Part shown: positions 19,869 to 20,580 of the stretch, one piece after another | Layout: every line of letters starts with the position of its first letter | Numbering within the stretch: the first letter of the stretch is position 1 | Assembly: GCA_026396425.1 (NCBI GenBank) | Contig: JAPLWU010000067.1 | Location: 1 to 20,580, forward strand | DNA: 20,580 nucleotides | Source of the DNA: Microcaldota archaeon | GTDB lineage: Archaea; Micrarchaeota; Micrarchaeia; Burarchaeales; JAKAKT01 | Reading direction: 5' to 3' | The notes under the pieces: model-generated | Database searches by the model: none | What the model was told of the DNA's origin: nothing | Seen by the model: only the letters and a program-made list of their open reading frames with translations | Made by a program: the position numbers and the translations under genes

Positions 19869-20580
19869 TCACTTCGGCATCTTTGTGTTGAATGTCTGGA
19901 GAAGGGCTTTCTCGTCCACTATCACGCTGGATGCGAAAATGTATATGTCGCCCTTCGCATTCATGCCGTAAAGTTTTGTAACATAGTTTTCTATTTCCTG
20001 CTCCCCGGCAACATTCCGGTTATCGTAGTCAATCCGGAGTCCCTGATGGAGGCCAAGCTTTAATTTTCTATCGGCCTTTTTAATCTTGCCAGAGAGAGGG
20101 AACGTCAAAGACGAGAAGTTGTTGTTGAACACGGGATCCGCTCCGCCTCCGCCGCGAACCTGGTAAAGCAAAATCGGGTTGTAGCGTTCGTCTGTATCCG
20201 TAATCTCTATGTGGTCAAAGACGTTCATGTAAAGCTTACCCTGTTTGTCCACGCCAAATCCAACGTAGATGTTGTCATTTGTCTTGCCCTCTAGCTTAAG
20301 GCCGGAGCGAATCTCGTCGACCTTGCTCGCATCATGGCCCAGATGTATCGGGTCGGCCATGCCGTAAACGCGGTCTACCCAGTTCGTAATTGTTTTCTGC
20401 TCGAGATTTGCGAGAGCCACGTCCTTGAGTGTTGAGCGGACCGCCTCTTTTCCAATCCTGCTCTGGAGGCTTGCCAGGGTGGGGTCCGGGTAGTAGGATT
20501 TGTTTTTGCCAGTCCCGTAGAGCGAATCCACGACCGACTCCATGAGGATTGCAAAAGTCTTGTTGTTTTCGTAGAGTTTG
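19869..20580 (-). CDS. Unrecognised protein, 5' end outside the window
   Basis: The frame stays open to the edge of the window (KLYENNKTFAIL precedes the first internal Met at 20543), so the gene continues upstream; 236 codons are visible. No family is recognised. Visible features include a helical first part (DPTLASLQSRIGKEAVRSTL, then LANLEQKTITNWVDRVYG). The rest looks strand-rich and polar (NIYVGFGVDKQGKLYMNVFD, YNPILLYQVRGGGGADPVF, GDIYIFASSVIVDEKAL). No membrane segment or cysteine appears in the visible part. It could be soluble, or exported if a signal lies upstream. It converges with the preceding + strand gene across 69 bp. Confidence 0.7.
   Translation of the reverse strand, partial: KLYENNKTFAILMESVVDSLYGTGKNKSYYPDPTLASLQSRIGKEAVRSTLKDVALANLEQKTITNWVDRVYGMADPIHLGHDASKVDEIRSGLKLEGKTNDNIYVGFGVDKQGKLYMNVFDHIEITDTDERYNPILLYQVRGGGGADPVFNNNFSSLTFPLSGKIKKADRKLKLGLHQGLRIDYDNRNVAGEQEIENYVTKLYGMNAKGDIYIFASSVIVDEKALLQTFNTKMPK

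Overview
The window looks like a chromosomal segment of an archaeon. The gene set is archaeal: DNA polymerase B with a C-terminal PCNA-binding box, type II methionine aminopeptidase, PyrB plus PyrI, RNA polymerase subunit L, exosome subunit Csl4, DUF373, DUF99, an MJ0164-type HTH regulator and an S26B-like signal peptidase. It also has a tRNA with a bulge-helix-bulge intron, and TATA boxes placed for leaderless or near-leaderless transcripts. Short intergenic gaps, small proteins and the mixture of IscS/IscU, UppP and unassigned membrane proteins would suit a DPANN-type lineage (Micrarchaeota or Diapherotrites), but that placement is inference.

Layout. 1-1470 (+): the 3' part of iscS, a 255-bp spacer made of degraded copies of the iscS tail, then iscU. 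1471-6474 (+): a second repeat-filled spacer, then uppP, polB, a HAD phosphatase and map, mostly with little or no gap. 6475-8081 (-): pyrB-pyrI, transcribed away from tmk (8056-8679, +) from a palindromic TATA box. 8720-10623 (-): two secreted or membrane-anchored Cys-rich surface proteins. 10705-12033 (+): an HTH regulator immediately followed by a small membrane protein. 12048-12319: inverted-repeat element A, then tRNA-Arg(UCG) with a 102-nt intron in the T-loop. 12341-16135 (-): family 2 glycosyltransferase, RelE-like toxin, ribbon-helix-helix protein, M50 protease, unknown membrane protein and DUF373 membrane protein. 16246-18837 (+): csl4, rpoL, DUF99 and the signal peptidase. 18838-19346: inverted-repeat element B, packed with hairpins, beside a truncated gene resembling the N-terminus of a secretion ATPase. 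19347-20580: a leaderless small membrane protein and an unrecognised gene that runs off the window.

The most interesting signals are non-coding. (1) Elements A (12048-12114) and B (18848-19059) share terminal inverted repeats beginning CAATAACCCAYGG and a conserved internal core, so they belong to one dispersed repeat family; B is an A-like element expanded by at least four consecutive near-perfect hairpins. (2) tRNA-Arg(UCG) has an intron whose ends form an exact 3-nt bulge, 4-bp helix, 3-nt bulge core, giving the unusual intron position 59/60. (3) Short sequences from gene 3' ends recur as degenerate copies in the spacers after iscS, iscU and possibly rpoL and a surface-protein gene; a related in-frame expansion lies inside uppP. 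Five protein genes and the tRNA have a TATA-like box centred 26-28 nt from their start.
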